NCBI GenBank assembly: GCA_030765265.1
Contig: JAVCCZ010000169.1
Coordinates: forward strand, 1 to 35,512
DNA length: 35,512 nt
Direction of reading: 5' to 3'
Source: Candidatus Erginobacter occultus
GTDB lineage: Bacteria; Auribacterota; Erginobacteria; Erginobacterales; Erginobacteraceae
The notes beneath the pieces were generated by a model. The model was not told where the DNA came from and did not search any database. It was given only the letters and a program-made list of their open reading frames with translations. Positions 6,868 through 14,134 of this stretch are shown here, piece after piece. The position numbers and the translations under genes were made by a program. Each line of letters begins with the position of its first letter. The stretch's first letter is position 1.

Positions 6868-8578
6868 CTACCCGCAGCGCAGGGTACGGAGCCGGTTGAG
6901 GGCCGCGGCGACCTCGAAGCGGCGGGGCCGGGCCAGGTTGCCCTTCATATAAACGCTGACGGCGTCCAGCCCCTCCCGGTCGAGATCGGCCTCGACCAAA
7001 TCCAGGATCTCCCCCAGGGTTCTCTCCCCGTCGATGTAATTGCCCAGGGCGTAGTGGAGGATGTCCCCGACCGCCCGGGTCTGGCTGATATCCACCAGCT
7101 GTTCGACCGCCGAGAGGTCGATCCACTCCTCGCCGAAGCCGATCAGTTTCCGGCTCTTGGCGGCGATCTTCACCTTCTTTTTCGGCCCCCGCCGGGGGTC
7201 GATGCTCTCCGGCCGCGGAAACCGGGCCCGGACGTTTCCGAAATGCTCCCCGCCCTCGAAACTCCGCCGGGTGGAGAAGTTCTCGGCCACCCGCCTCGCC
7301 TCCGCGGTCTTGTCCTTCGGGACGTACTCGTCCATCATTATCACGGTATCGGCGACGTCGAAGTAGTCTCCGCTCCCGCCCATCACCAGGATCGTCGAGA
7401 CCCCGAGGTCGCGGTAAAGCTGGCGGACCTTGTCGATAAAGGGGGTGATCGGCTCCTTCTCCTTGGCCACCAGGGCCTGCATCCGCCCGTCGCGGATCAT
7501 AAAGTTGGTGGCCGAGGTATCCTCGTCCATCAGCAAAAGCCGGGACCCCGCCTCCAGCGCCTCCATTATCCCGGCGGCCTGGGAGGTGGAGCCGCTGGCG
7601 TCGGCGGAGGAGAAGGCGGTGGTGTCGATACCCCGGGGCAGGTCGCGGATAAAGGGGCTGATATCGACGGAGGAGATCGACCGGCCGTCCTCGGCCCGGA
7701 TCTTCACCCCAGAAAAGTCGGCCACCACCAGCTCGCGGCCGTCGCCGGGGATGTGGTTGTAAACCCCCTTCTCCACCGCGTCGAGGAGGGTGGATTTCCC
7801 GTGGTAGCCGCCGCCGACGATCAGGGTCACCCCGGCCGGGATGCCCATCCCCGTCACCTTTCCCCTCCGGGGACAGACGAACTCGACTTCCAGCCCGGGG
7901 GGAGCTTGGAAAGCCACCGCCTCCCCTTCCTTCAGCGGGCGGTCGTCCACCCCCGAACGGCGGGGGAGGATGGCCCCGTTGCCGACAAAGGCCGCCAGCC
8001 CCTCTCCCGGCAATGACCGGCGGATGAAGTCGGCGTCCTCGGCGGTATCAACGAACTTCTCCAGCACCTCCCGGTCGAGGGCGGAGAAGTAGAGGGTATT
8101 GGCAATCAGTTCGGAAAGTTCCCCGAAGAAGATCTCCTCGGCCTGCCGGCCGGAGATCCGCCTACCCCGGGCCGGAAGTCCGACCACGAACCGGGCCTCA
8201 ACCCGGTCGGCATCGACCGAGATCGCCGTCCGCTGAAGGATCTCCTGGGAGGGCCGGTCGATCTCCAGTCGTCCGCTGTGCCCGGTCCCCCGACGGCCCT
8301 TGACCACCCGGCCGGCCTGGCGGAAAAAGTGGCGGTTCAGACAGTCCTCCAGGGCGGCCTGGCGGACCGGGGTGTCAAACAGTCCGGCGGGGAAACCGGC
8401 CGCCGTCCGGGGGACCCGGACCGCCGCCTGGCTGGGGGGGGCGAAGGGGTCGCTGGACGTAGTCGATGACCAGGGTGTAGCCGCCGAAGTCGTAGCTCCC
8501 CTTCAGGTCGCGGTAGAACCCGTAGGGTTTGCCGTCGATCCGGCGGAGCGCCTCGCGCAGCTGTTCCTTGCCTTTCAT
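6868..8578 (-). CDS. ABC-class P-loop ATPase, apparent frameshift
   Basis: The protein belongs to the predicted ATPase of the ABC class family (Pfam ABC_ATPase), cytoplasmic proteins of unknown role and about 560-570 residues. Walker A is GGGYHGKST, Walker B ends LLLMDEDTSATN, and the C-terminus PRRFEVAAALNRLRTL is typical. The N-terminus starts with ATG at 8578 (MKGKEQLREALRRIDGKPYG) and reads family-like to DYVQ at about 8453. Similarity then continues in another frame as DPFAPPSQAAVRVPRT and runs to 6868. Joining the two frames restores the expected length, so there is a 1- or 2-bp indel near 8452. Gene prediction alone would give a shortened protein starting with GTG at 8307. A real mutation, an assembly error or programmed frameshifting could explain this. 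It follows the FmdB-type gene by 29 bp. Confidence 0.82.
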
Positions 8579-8607
8579 ACCGAATTATCGGGAAAATCTT
8601 ATCGCGT

Positions 8608-8907
8608 TCAATCTTTGGCCGGCGCGGCCGTGGGTTTCTTCTCCGGCGTTTTCTTCTCCGCCGGCGATTTCGGCGGCGTCGGCTTAAAGACTTCCTTGTC
8701 CTTCTTCTCCCCATCCCGGTAGCTCTTCGAGCGGTAGTCGGTCTCGTAGAAACCCGAACCCTTGAAGATGATCCCGGCCCCGGTCCCGATCAGCCGCTTG
8801 ACCTTCCCCCTGCAGCGGGGGCAGCGGGTAAGCTTGCGGGCCTTGATGCTCTGAAACTTTTCGAAGTGAAGGCCGCACTCCTCGCAGTCGTAATCGTAGG
8901 TAGGCAT
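8608..8907 (-). CDS. FmdB-type zinc ribbon protein
   Basis: This 99-residue protein begins with the FmdB/CxxC_CxxC zinc ribbon: MPTYDYDCEECGLHFEKFQ and a second pair in TRCPRCRGKVKRLIG. The four cysteines (8, 11, 29, 32) would bind one zinc. The segment GSGFYETDYRSKSY after the ribbon is usual for the family. The tail from about residue 70 is a low-complexity Lys/Pro/Ala region. The family is sometimes called a regulatory protein but has no well-defined function. It is the first gene of a likely two-gene operon with the ABC-class ATPase, under the promoter at 8949-8976. Confidence 0.9.
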   Translation of the reverse strand: MPTYDYDCEECGLHFEKFQSIKARKLTRCPRCRGKVKRLIGTGAGIIFKGSGFYETDYRSKSYRDGEKKDKEVFKPTPPKSPAEKKTPEKKPTAAPAKD

Positions 8908-8948
8908 CTGCTTGATTCCTTATCCGGTTATTTTCTCGGAAGGGAAAA

Positions 8949-8976
8949 ATAGTAGGCGAATATTTCCTCTTGTCAA
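8949..8976 (-). promoter_or_regulatory. Sigma-70-type promoter for the fmdB-like gene
   Basis: On the minus strand a perfect -35 box TTGACA is followed after 16 bp by TACTAT. The predicted start would give a leader of about 35 bases before the ATG at 8907. Its -35 box overlaps that of the plus-strand promoter in front of ispA. Confidence 0.6.
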
Positions 8977-8999
8977 GGCCGTTGCCGGGAAGTTAGACT
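8970..8999 (+). promoter_or_regulatory. Candidate promoter for ispA
   Basis: TTGTCA and TAGACT are separated by 18 bp. Transcription would start only a few bases before the ispA ATG at 9008, leaving almost no leader, which agrees with the lack of a good ribosome binding site there. Confidence 0.4.
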
Positions 9000-9007
9000 A
9001 ATTCAGG

Positions 9008-9898
9008 ATGAACGCCAATCAATTACAGGTTTATCTGGAGGAAAAGCGAGGGGTAATCGAACTGGCCCTCGCCGACCTCCTCGACCGGGGTGAAGGCATC
9101 CCCTCCCGGCTGAGGGAAGCGATGGCCTACTCCCTGCTCGGCGGGGGAAAACGGATCCGCCCCATCATCGCTCTTTGCGCCTGCCGGGCCGCCGGCGGTC
9201 TCGAGGCCCCGGCCCTCTGCGCGGCCTGCGCTCTGGAGATGATCCACTGCTACTCCCTGATCCACGACGACCTCCCGGCGATGGATGACGACGACCTCCG
9301 CCGGGGCCGCCCCTCCCTCCACCGGGCCTTCGACGAGGGCACCGCCATCCTGGCCGGCGACGCGCTTTTAACCCTGGCCTTCGAGGTCGTCGCCCGCGAC
9401 CGTTCGCTCTCTGCCGCCCGGGCCCGGGAGATCATCGCCGAGCTGTCCGCGGCGGCCGGCGACCGGGGAATGGTCGGGGGGCAGCAGGCCGATCTCGACG
9501 CCGAGGGCGGGGAGATCTCCCGGGAGGAACTGGCCCGGATCCACTCCCGGAAGACCGGCGCCCTGATCACCGCCGCCGCGGTCACCGGGGCGATCGCCGG
9601 GGGCGGGGAGAAGGAGCTGGTCGGGATGATGCGGGCCTACGGGGGGGAGATCGGGCTCGCCTTCCAGATCAAGGATGACCTCCTCGACGTCGAGGGAAAT
9701 GAGAAGGCACTGGGCAAGGCCGTCGGCCAGGACCGCCGGGGAGGGAAGGCAACCTATCCCGCGGTCTGGGGGATCGAAGAGAGCCGCGAGGAACTGAAAC
9801 GGGCGGTCGTCCGGGCCGAAGCGGCCCTGGAGGGACTGGGGGAGGAAGCCGAACCGCTGCGGATGATCGCCCGCTTTATCGCCCGGCGGGAGAGCTGA
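9008..9898 (+). CDS. ispA: Farnesyl/geranyl diphosphate synthase
   Basis: This all-trans polyprenyl diphosphate synthase condenses IPP with DMAPP and GPP, giving FPP for quinones, bactoprenol and other isoprenoids. The first aspartate-rich motif is DDLPAMDDDD (from Asp87), preceded by YSLIHDD exactly as in E. coli IspA, which favours an FPP product. The second motif is KDDLLD (Asp223, Asp224, Asp227). Residues GGKRIRP near 47 bind IPP. The length of 296 residues is normal. No strong ribosome binding site precedes the ATG. The last 23 bp overlap the end of convergent hypB. FPP synthase is the best call; a GGPP synthase cannot be excluded. Confidence 0.93.
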   Translation: MNANQLQVYLEEKRGVIELALADLLDRGEGIPSRLREAMAYSLLGGGKRIRPIIALCACRAAGGLEAPALCAACALEMIHCYSLIHDDLPAMDDDDLRRGRPSLHRAFDEGTAILAGDALLTLAFEVVARDRSLSAARAREIIAELSAAAGDRGMVGGQQADLDAEGGEISREELARIHSRKTGALITAAAVTGAIAGGGEKELVGMMRAYGGEIGLAFQIKDDLLDVEGNEKALGKAVGQDRRGGKATYPAVWGIEESREELKRAVVRAEAALEGLGEEAEPLRMIARFIARRES

Positions 9899-10535
9899 CT
9901 CTCTCCCGCAGCCAGGAACCCCACTCCTCGACCCCCTCCCCCGTCCGGCAGGAGATCTCGATCACCCCGATCGCCGGGTTGATCGCCCGCAGGCCGGAGT
10001 AGAAGGCTTCCCGGTCGAAGTCGCTGTGGGGGACGAGGTCGATCTTGTTCAGGACCACCACCTCGGCCTCCCGGAAGAGGAGCGGGTACTTGGTCGGCTT
10101 GTCGTCCCCCTCGGCCACGGAGATCAGCCCGATCTTGGCCGTCTCCCCGAGGTCGAAACTGACCGGGCAGACCAGGTTGCCGACGTTCTCGATGATCAGA
10201 ATATCCAGCGCCGCCAGGTCGATCTCCGGCAGGGCCTTTTTGATCATCAGGGGGCTTAAGTGGCAGCCCCGGCCGGTGTTGATCTGGAGCGCGGGCAGCC
10301 CCAGGTTCCGGAGCCGGACAGTATCCTTGTCCGAGGCCAGGTCGCCCTCAATCACCCCGATCGCCAGCTCACCCCCCAGTTCCCGGTAGGCGGCCTCGAT
10401 CAGGGAGGTCTTCCCCGACCCCGGCGAGCCGATCAGGTTGAAGGCGGCCACCCCGCGGGCCAAAAATTCCCGGCGGTTCTCCGCCCCGATCCGGTCCTCC
10501 TCCTTCAAGATATCTTCTTTAATCGCGATCTTCAT
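9876..10535 (-). CDS. hypB: Hydrogenase nickel incorporation GTPase HypB
   Basis: HypB is a cytoplasmic GTPase that, with HypA, loads nickel into [NiFe]-hydrogenase. The 219-residue protein has the P-loop GSPGSGKTS (residues 36-44), the base-recognition motif NKID, and the nickel/zinc site at the dimer interface: GRGCHL (Cys91, His92) and VGNLVCPVSF (Cys123). The N-terminal CxxC nickel motif and His-rich stretch of some HypB proteins are absent, so it lacks that storage function. The ATG at 10535 matches the family start; the frame extends to 10685 without similarity. It follows hypA by 11 bp. No hydrogenase subunit or hypCDEF gene is in the window. Confidence 0.95.
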   Translation of the reverse strand: MKIAIKEDILKEEDRIGAENRREFLARGVAAFNLIGSPGSGKTSLIEAAYRELGGELAIGVIEGDLASDKDTVRLRNLGLPALQINTGRGCHLSPLMIKKALPEIDLAALDILIIENVGNLVCPVSFDLGETAKIGLISVAEGDDKPTKYPLLFREAEVVVLNKIDLVPHSDFDREAFYSGLRAINPAIGVIEISCRTGEGVEEWGSWLRERVSSPAGR

Positions 10536-10540
10536 TTGCC

Positions 10541-10568
10541 TATTCCCTATTCCCCATTCCCTTTTCCC
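10541..10568. repeat. 7-bp tandem repeat at the hypA-hypB junction
   Basis: Four perfect-period heptamers, TATTCCC, TATTCCC, CATTCCC and TTTTCCC (plus strand), cover the end of hypA and the gap before hypB. On the coding strand they read GGGAATA-type units and supply both the last codons of HypA and the A/G-rich stretch that would serve as the hypB ribosome binding site. Confidence 0.75.
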
Positions 10569-10900
10569 TCCAGATAATCGAGATACAACTCGTCTCCGGC
10601 GAGGATCTCCAGGTCGATCCCGCCGCAGCGTCCACAGGTGAAGGCGAGGTCGTCCCCGGCCTTCTTTGAGCCGCAATCGCGGCATTTCACGGCCAGGGGG
10701 ATCTTCTCGATCTTCAGCTCCGCCCCGGCGAACTCGATCTCCCCGATCAGATGGGAGAAAGCGGTTTTCAGGGTCTCCGGGATCACCTGCCGAAGCACCC
10801 CCACCTTGACATAGACTTCCGAAACCTCCGTCAGCCCCTCCTTCCGCGCCGCCTCCCCCACCAGCCGAACCAGATTATCCGCAATCGTCCACTCGTGCAT
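10547..10900 (-). CDS. hypA: Hydrogenase/urease nickel metallochaperone HypA
   Basis: HypA delivers nickel to the hydrogenase large subunit together with HypB. The 117-residue protein begins MHEWTIADNLV; the N-terminal Met-His-Glu is the nickel site, which fixes the start at 10900 and rules out the longer frame to 10921. The zinc site is formed by CRDC (Cys73, Cys76) and CGRC (Cys89, Cys92). The C-terminal residues GKGNGE are encoded by a heptanucleotide repeat. It is the first gene of the hypA-hypB pair, 29 bp downstream of rnz on the same strand. Confidence 0.94.
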   Translation of the reverse strand: MHEWTIADNLVRLVGEAARKEGLTEVSEVYVKVGVLRQVIPETLKTAFSHLIGEIEFAGAELKIEKIPLAVKCRDCGSKKAGDDLAFTCGRCGGIDLEILAGDELYLDYLEGKGNGE

Positions 10901-10929
10901 AACCCATTGAACCCCCCTCAATAGACAGT

Positions 10930-11871
10930 TCAGGTATGACGTGATTTATCTATCAAGGATTCCGGTTGGTAGTTGATTTCGTAGGCGTCAAGGTCCCGGG
11001 CGACCCGGGTATTGGGGAACTCCTCCCTGGCCTCTTCCAGCATCTCCCGGATCGAAAGGTAGCGGGGGCTGATATGGACCAGGACCAGCTGTCCGACCCC
11101 GGCCTTCCGGGCCAGCCGGGCGGCCTGGCGGGCGGTGGAGTGGCCCTTGGGTCCGCTCTCGGAGTCCATATCGTCGGCAAACATCCCGTCGTGGATCAAA
11201 AGATCGGCCCCTCGGACGAACTCCTCCGCCCCGGGAAAGGGCCGGGTGTCGACCATATAGACCACCGTCCGTCCCGGCCGGGCCGGGCCCAGGACCTCCT
11301 CCGGCTTCACCACCCTTCCCCCTCCCAACGTCACCTCCTCCCCCGACTGGAGCCGCTTGTAGAGCGGGCCGGCCGGGACCCCGAGCCGCTCGGCGGCGGC
11401 CAGGTCGAACCTACCGGGCCGGGGATATTCCTTCAGCCGGTAGGCCAGGGTGAAGACCCGGTGATCGACCGGGAGGGCGTCGATCCGGTACTCGGCTTCC
11501 TCGATCACCGGCCCCCCGGAGATCTCCCGGACCTCCAGGGGATAGGCGACCCCGAACTTCAGGTATTTCCGGGAGAGATCGACGTAACCGCGGATCCCGG
11601 CCGGGCCGTAGATGGTCAACGGATCGGTCCGCGAGCCCATACTCATTGTCATCAAGAGCCCGGCCAGGCCGATCACGTGGTCGCCGTGGAGATGGGAGAT
11701 AAAGATCGCGCGGAGCCGCGCCCAGCCCAGACGGGATTTGGCCAACTGGAGCTGCGTCCCCTCACCGCAGTCGAAGATAAACATCTCCCCTTCCCGCAGC
11801 AGCGCCGCCGCCGGCAGCATCCGCCGGGAAGTCGGAAACGCCCCCCCCGATCCCAGGATCACCGCTCTCAT
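10930..11871 (-). CDS. rnz: Ribonuclease Z
   Basis: RNase Z is a zinc metallo-beta-lactamase-fold endonuclease that matures tRNA 3' ends. This is directly relevant here, because neither tRNA in the window encodes CCA. The zinc motif is SHLHGDH (His60, His62, Asp64, His65). Later ligands lie in PVDH, in VDTRP (usually GDTRP) and in GHST near the C-terminus. The 313-residue length fits the short RNase Z form. ATG at 11871 (MRAVILGSGGAFP) matches the family start; an in-frame ATG at 11886 adds five residues. It is on the same strand as hypA-hypB. Confidence 0.94.
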   Translation of the reverse strand: MRAVILGSGGAFPTSRRMLPAAALLREGEMFIFDCGEGTQLQLAKSRLGWARLRAIFISHLHGDHVIGLAGLLMTMSMGSRTDPLTIYGPAGIRGYVDLSRKYLKFGVAYPLEVREISGGPVIEEAEYRIDALPVDHRVFTLAYRLKEYPRPGRFDLAAAERLGVPAGPLYKRLQSGEEVTLGGGRVVKPEEVLGPARPGRTVVYMVDTRPFPGAEEFVRGADLLIHDGMFADDMDSESGPKGHSTARQAARLARKAGVGQLVLVHISPRYLSIREMLEEAREEFPNTRVARDLDAYEINYQPESLIDKSRHT

Positions 11872-11912
11872 TATAGATCCATCCACTTTTTATCCTGTCG
11901 TTAAAACCGCCT

Positions 11913-11941
11913 CAGTTTGCGGGATTCCCCGGTTTTGTCAA
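11913..11941 (-). promoter_or_regulatory. Possible promoter for rnz
   Basis: A perfect TTGACA (complement of 11936-11941) is followed after 17 bp by AAACTG, or after 16 bp by CAAACT. The -10 match is weak, so the call rests on the -35 box and its position about 65 bp before the rnz start. Confidence 0.3.
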
Positions 11942-12079
11942 CCGGGAACTACCGGACGGGATTTACGGTTAGCGGGAAAACCCCGGCGGCGAGGGACGGG
12001 AGGACGAGAGAAGCGATTGACCGGGCACTTCCCTGCACAGTCGGAGGGGACCTTCATCCGGTGTTTCGCCTTCGCCCAC

Positions 12080-12301
12080 CTAGACACTGACCCAAGCCAA
12101 CCCCTCGGAAAACTCGCCCGCGGCCCGGAACCGGGGGGTTATCGCCACCCGGCCGGATTGATCGATATACCCCCGGAGGAAACCGTCGGCCGAGGGGCTG
12201 TCGACGAAGGCCGCCAAGCCTTCACCGAATCCGGCAAGCATACTTAACTTTGTCTCCACCAAGTTCGGGATGGGCACCGGGAGATACTGTGGGGGGATCA
12301 T
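12080..12301 (-). pseudogene. WG-repeat protein remnant
   Basis: The 73-codon frame contains about one and a half WG repeats, the beta-type repeat of KWG/WG-repeat proteins: GFGEGLAAF, then GYIDQSGRVAITPRF, then FSEGLAWV. Full members have many repeats and an N-terminal domain. Here a stop lies just upstream of the first Met and another right after GLAWV, so this looks like a decayed fragment rather than a working gene. It sits beside the toxin-antitoxin genes. The neighbouring stretch 11942-12079 holds nothing I can recognise. Confidence 0.55.
12267..12285. repeat. Short direct repeat flanking a TA module, copy 1
   Basis: GGGATGGGCACCGGGAGAT here matches 18 of 19 bases at 12992-13010. The two copies bracket the ParE-type toxin-antitoxin module. 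The origin is unknown and chance is possible. Confidence 0.4.
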
Positions 12302-12343
12302 AGTCAGCGGTGAGCGACGACAGCCGGCACCGCTTGGCGCGAA

Positions 12344-12634
12344 TTACCGGTTTTCCCAGTAATCCGGGTCGCGATGCAGATGCATTACGCCTATGACCGC
12401 GATGAAATCAGGTTTAATTCGGAATAAAACGCCGAAGGGAAAAGTCCTGGTCAGGCATCGTCGGACATCCCCCTCGACCAAGGCATAGAGCTCGGGATTC
12501 AGTTCAATCCGATTCAGGGCATCCTGGACGGCGGCGAGAAAACGCTTGCCGAGGTCTGGTTGTTGGGATTCGTACCAGACCGCGGCGTCAATCATCTCCG
12601 TATCGGCATCCGGATGAAATCGGATGGGCTTCAT
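12344..12634 (-). CDS. RelE/ParE-superfamily toxin
   Basis: The 96-residue protein has the ParE-type layout: an N-terminal strand IRFHPDADTEMIDAAVWYE, a helical GKRFLAAVQDALNRI, and C-terminal strands FPFGVLFRI, IAVIGVMHLHRDPDYW. ParE toxins act on DNA gyrase while RelE relatives cut mRNA on the ribosome; the family partner seen here favours the ParE group, but the target is not readable from sequence. It starts in a 4-bp ATGA overlap with the antitoxin gene upstream, a classic coupled toxin-antitoxin arrangement. Confidence 0.88.
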   Translation of the reverse strand: MKPIRFHPDADTEMIDAAVWYESQQPDLGKRFLAAVQDALNRIELNPELYALVEGDVRRCLTRTFPFGVLFRIKPDFIAVIGVMHLHRDPDYWENR

Positions 12635-12861
12635 CCGAGCGCCGCGTAGGCTTTAGCAACCACATCCGCGACCTCGCGCAACTCGACCGCGCCCTCGTCC
12701 ATCTCCCGACACCGCTTGCGCAGTTCGTCGCGCCACGCCGGGGAAATAGCTTCTCCCAGGCCGGCGTCAAGGCTTTCAATCAGGCGCTCGGCCACGAACG
12801 CCCGCGCCTGCGGGGAGAGGGCCAGGGCTTCTGTTATGACCTTTTCTGCTGTTATGCTCAT
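12631..12861 (-). CDS. Addiction-module antitoxin (Unstab_antitox type)
   Basis: The 76-residue protein resembles the putative addiction module component family (TIGR02574, Unstab_antitox): an N-terminal helix with LALSPQARAFVAERLIESL and the typical SPAWRDELRKRCREMDEGAV in the second half. Such antitoxins neutralise ParE-like toxins encoded immediately downstream, as here. The ATG at 12861 is the family start; the frame runs on to 13002 without similarity, through the spacer that carries two short repeats. Confidence 0.85.
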   Translation of the reverse strand: MSITAEKVITEALALSPQARAFVAERLIESLDAGLGEAISPAWRDELRKRCREMDEGAVELREVADVVAKAYAALG

Positions 12862-12991
12862 ACTGAAATAATACTCCATTCTGCCGCTCAGATCAATTTT
12901 TTGATGCGAACGAATTTCGCTAACAGGGACGACGGACATCCCAGAGCGTGGCTGATCTGGGATATTCTCAATATTTGTTATCGGACAGTGA

Positions 12992-13010
12992 GGGATGGGC
13001 ACCGGAAGAT
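12992..13010. repeat. Short direct repeat flanking a TA module, copy 2
   Basis: This is the second copy (GGGATGGGCACCGGAAGAT) of the repeat at 12267-12285. It lies between the two toxin-antitoxin modules. Confidence 0.4.
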
Positions 13011-13025
13011 GTGATTGCTTGGCGA

Positions 13026-13301
13026 TTATGAAACTTGAACTCTGATCTGCTTCCCCAAGGCCTTAGCAAATCTTTCCAGAGTGGAGAGACGGATGTCCTC
13101 GGCGTGGTTCTCAATCCGGGAGATCGCCGATTTTTGGGTATTTAACTTCTTCGCCACCTCTTCCTGGGTCAGACCGGCGCTTTCCCGGACCTGCTTGAGC
13201 AGGACTCCGATTTTGAAGTCGGCATAGCCGATATCGAAGTTCTCCGCGAACTCGGGGTCGCGGGCCTTCCTCTCCGCAACATATTTTTTGACATCGCTCA
13301 T
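13026..13301 (-). CDS. HigA-type antitoxin, XRE helix-turn-helix
   Basis: The protein of about 91 residues is an XRE-family DNA-binding antitoxin. The helix-turn-helix is clear: VRESAGLTQEEVAKKLNTQK followed by SAISRIENHAEDIRLSTLER. It would neutralise the upstream-encoded toxin and repress the operon, probably through the dyad at 13657-13674. ATG at 13301 has a GGAGG site 9 bp upstream and overlaps the toxin stop by 1 bp; a GTG one codon earlier is the alternative. Confidence 0.88.
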   Translation of the reverse strand: MSDVKKYVAERKARDPEFAENFDIGYADFKIGVLLKQVRESAGLTQEEVAKKLNTQKSAISRIENHAEDIRLSTLERFAKALGKQIRVQVS

Positions 13302-13648
13302 CACTTCTTCCTCCCCAGGTAATCTCTCTTTCTGCTTTCCGCCAGAGCGATGGCTCCGGCTGGAGTTTTTCGGGTCTTCTTGGAGAATGCGTAGTTCAAA
13401 ACGATCAACCTGGCCCCGTCGAAAAAGCCCAGCAACCGGAAGATCTCCCCGCCGGTCCGGACCCGGACTTCCCAGATATCATCGGTGGCGACCAGTTTCT
13501 TGAAATACTGCGTCGGGACCCGTTCAAGTTCCTCCACCAGTTGTAATACCCAGACAACCTTCCGGGCTTGTTGGGCGTTGAGTGAATCAATAAATTCCTT
13601 CACCGGACATCTGCCTGATTCCGTCCGGTAAAAGATGATCGCCCTCAT
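13301..13648 (-). CDS. HigB-type toxin (phage Gp49-like family)
   Basis: The 115-residue protein belongs to the Gp49/HigB group of RelE-superfamily toxins, ribosome-dependent mRNA interferases in characterised members. Seen are the N-terminal FYRTESGRCPVKEFIDSL, the central IWEVRVRTGGEIFRLLGFF and the C-terminal LNYAFSKKTRKTPAGAIALA, all typical. The toxin gene comes before the antitoxin gene, the order of higBA loci. It lies just beyond the tRNA-Asp terminator and has its own candidate promoter. Confidence 0.88.
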   Translation of the reverse strand: MRAIIFYRTESGRCPVKEFIDSLNAQQARKVVWVLQLVEELERVPTQYFKKLVATDDIWEVRVRTGGEIFRLLGFFDGARLIVLNYAFSKKTRKTPAGAIALAESRKRDYLGRKK

Positions 13649-13654
13649 AACCCT

Positions 13655-13682
13655 AAGTTAACATATACGTGAACCAGGGCAA
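13655..13682 (-). promoter_or_regulatory. Candidate higBA promoter and operator
   Basis: On the minus strand TTGCCC and TAACTT are spaced 16 bp. Between them and over the -10 edge lies an imperfect dyad, GTTAACATATACGTGAAC on the plus strand at 13657-13674, with 14 of 18 positions symmetrical. Its place over the promoter fits autoregulation by the HigA-type antitoxin. Confidence 0.45.
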
Positions 13683-13721
13683 CAAAAAAATATAGAAAGT
13701 AATTCCCTCTTTCAGTAACAA

Positions 13722-13754
13722 AAGGCCCGGAAGGGATGCCCCCTTCCGGGCCTT
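13722..13754 (-). terminator. Intrinsic terminator after tRNA-Asp
   Basis: A perfect 14-bp stem (AAGGCCCGGAAGGG with its complement) and a 5-base loop lie just downstream of the tRNA on the minus strand. A short run of T residues follows the stem in that direction. Confidence 0.85.
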
Positions 13755-13758
13755 GAAA

Positions 13759-13832
<74 letters not shown>

Positions 13833-13850
13833 AACAACTTAATCGCAAGC

Positions 13851-13879
13851 AACTTATCCGAGCCGGAGGGAAAAATCAA
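13851..13879 (-). promoter_or_regulatory. Candidate promoter for tRNA-Asp
   Basis: TTGATT and TAAGTT on the minus strand are separated by 17 bp and lie about 20-45 bp before the tRNA 5' end. The -10 match is modest. Confidence 0.4.
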
Positions 13880-13957
13880 CCATATTTTTTCCCTTGAACC
13901 GGTTTCCGGCCGGATGATTGGAAAGCAATACACACATTCCTGGCGGGAGATACCCGG

Positions 13958-13979
13958 GCACAGGCAGGAATGCCTGTGC
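13958..13979. repeat. Short hairpin of a probable dispersed repeat
   Basis: GCACAGGCA, a GGAA loop and TGCCTGTGC form a perfect 9-bp inverted repeat. Sequences of this CAGGCAGGAATGCCTG type recur across many genomes of uncultured bacteria and give spurious peptides with TGIPACA. Only one copy lies in this window. Confidence 0.6.
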
Positions 13980-14134
13980 TACTCTGGCCGGCGGCCATAT
14001 CACCTGATGGGTTACCCCGAATAGTAATGATTTCGCGCAATATCGGATTGCTCGACAAAGATTTAGGTTATAGCCACTTTTCCGAGGATATACAATTCAG
14101 GTATTATTTATTAAGACAGAAACCCCGGGTTAAA

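Larger units (their letters stand above)
13833..14134. other. Intergenic region, no gene seen
   Basis: About 300 bp between tRNA-Asp and the GH94-type gene hold the tRNA promoter candidate and one perfect hairpin at 13958-13979. The part from about 14025 to 14130 is clearly AT-richer than the rest of the window. I see no supported coding sequence, and short open frames here have no family features. Confidence 0.6.

Noticed and set aside
6821-7126. Open frame with a QRTQRTQR-type tail in the inverted-repeat element
   Set aside because: The peptide comes from translation of the GCAAAGAAC repeat joined to an off-frame part of the ATPase gene; it is a known type of spurious prediction.
10536-10685. 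N-terminal extension of HypB to 10685
   Set aside because: The extra 50 residues are basic low-complexity sequence lying over hypA, and family similarity starts exactly at MKIAIKED.
12241-12310. Resemblance to a 5S rRNA complement (CTTAACTT, then GTTCGGGATGGG)
   Set aside because: The matching blocks are interrupted by about 12 extra bases, and the flanks do not fold or match as 5S rRNA. The overlap with a WG-repeat frame explains part of the sequence better.
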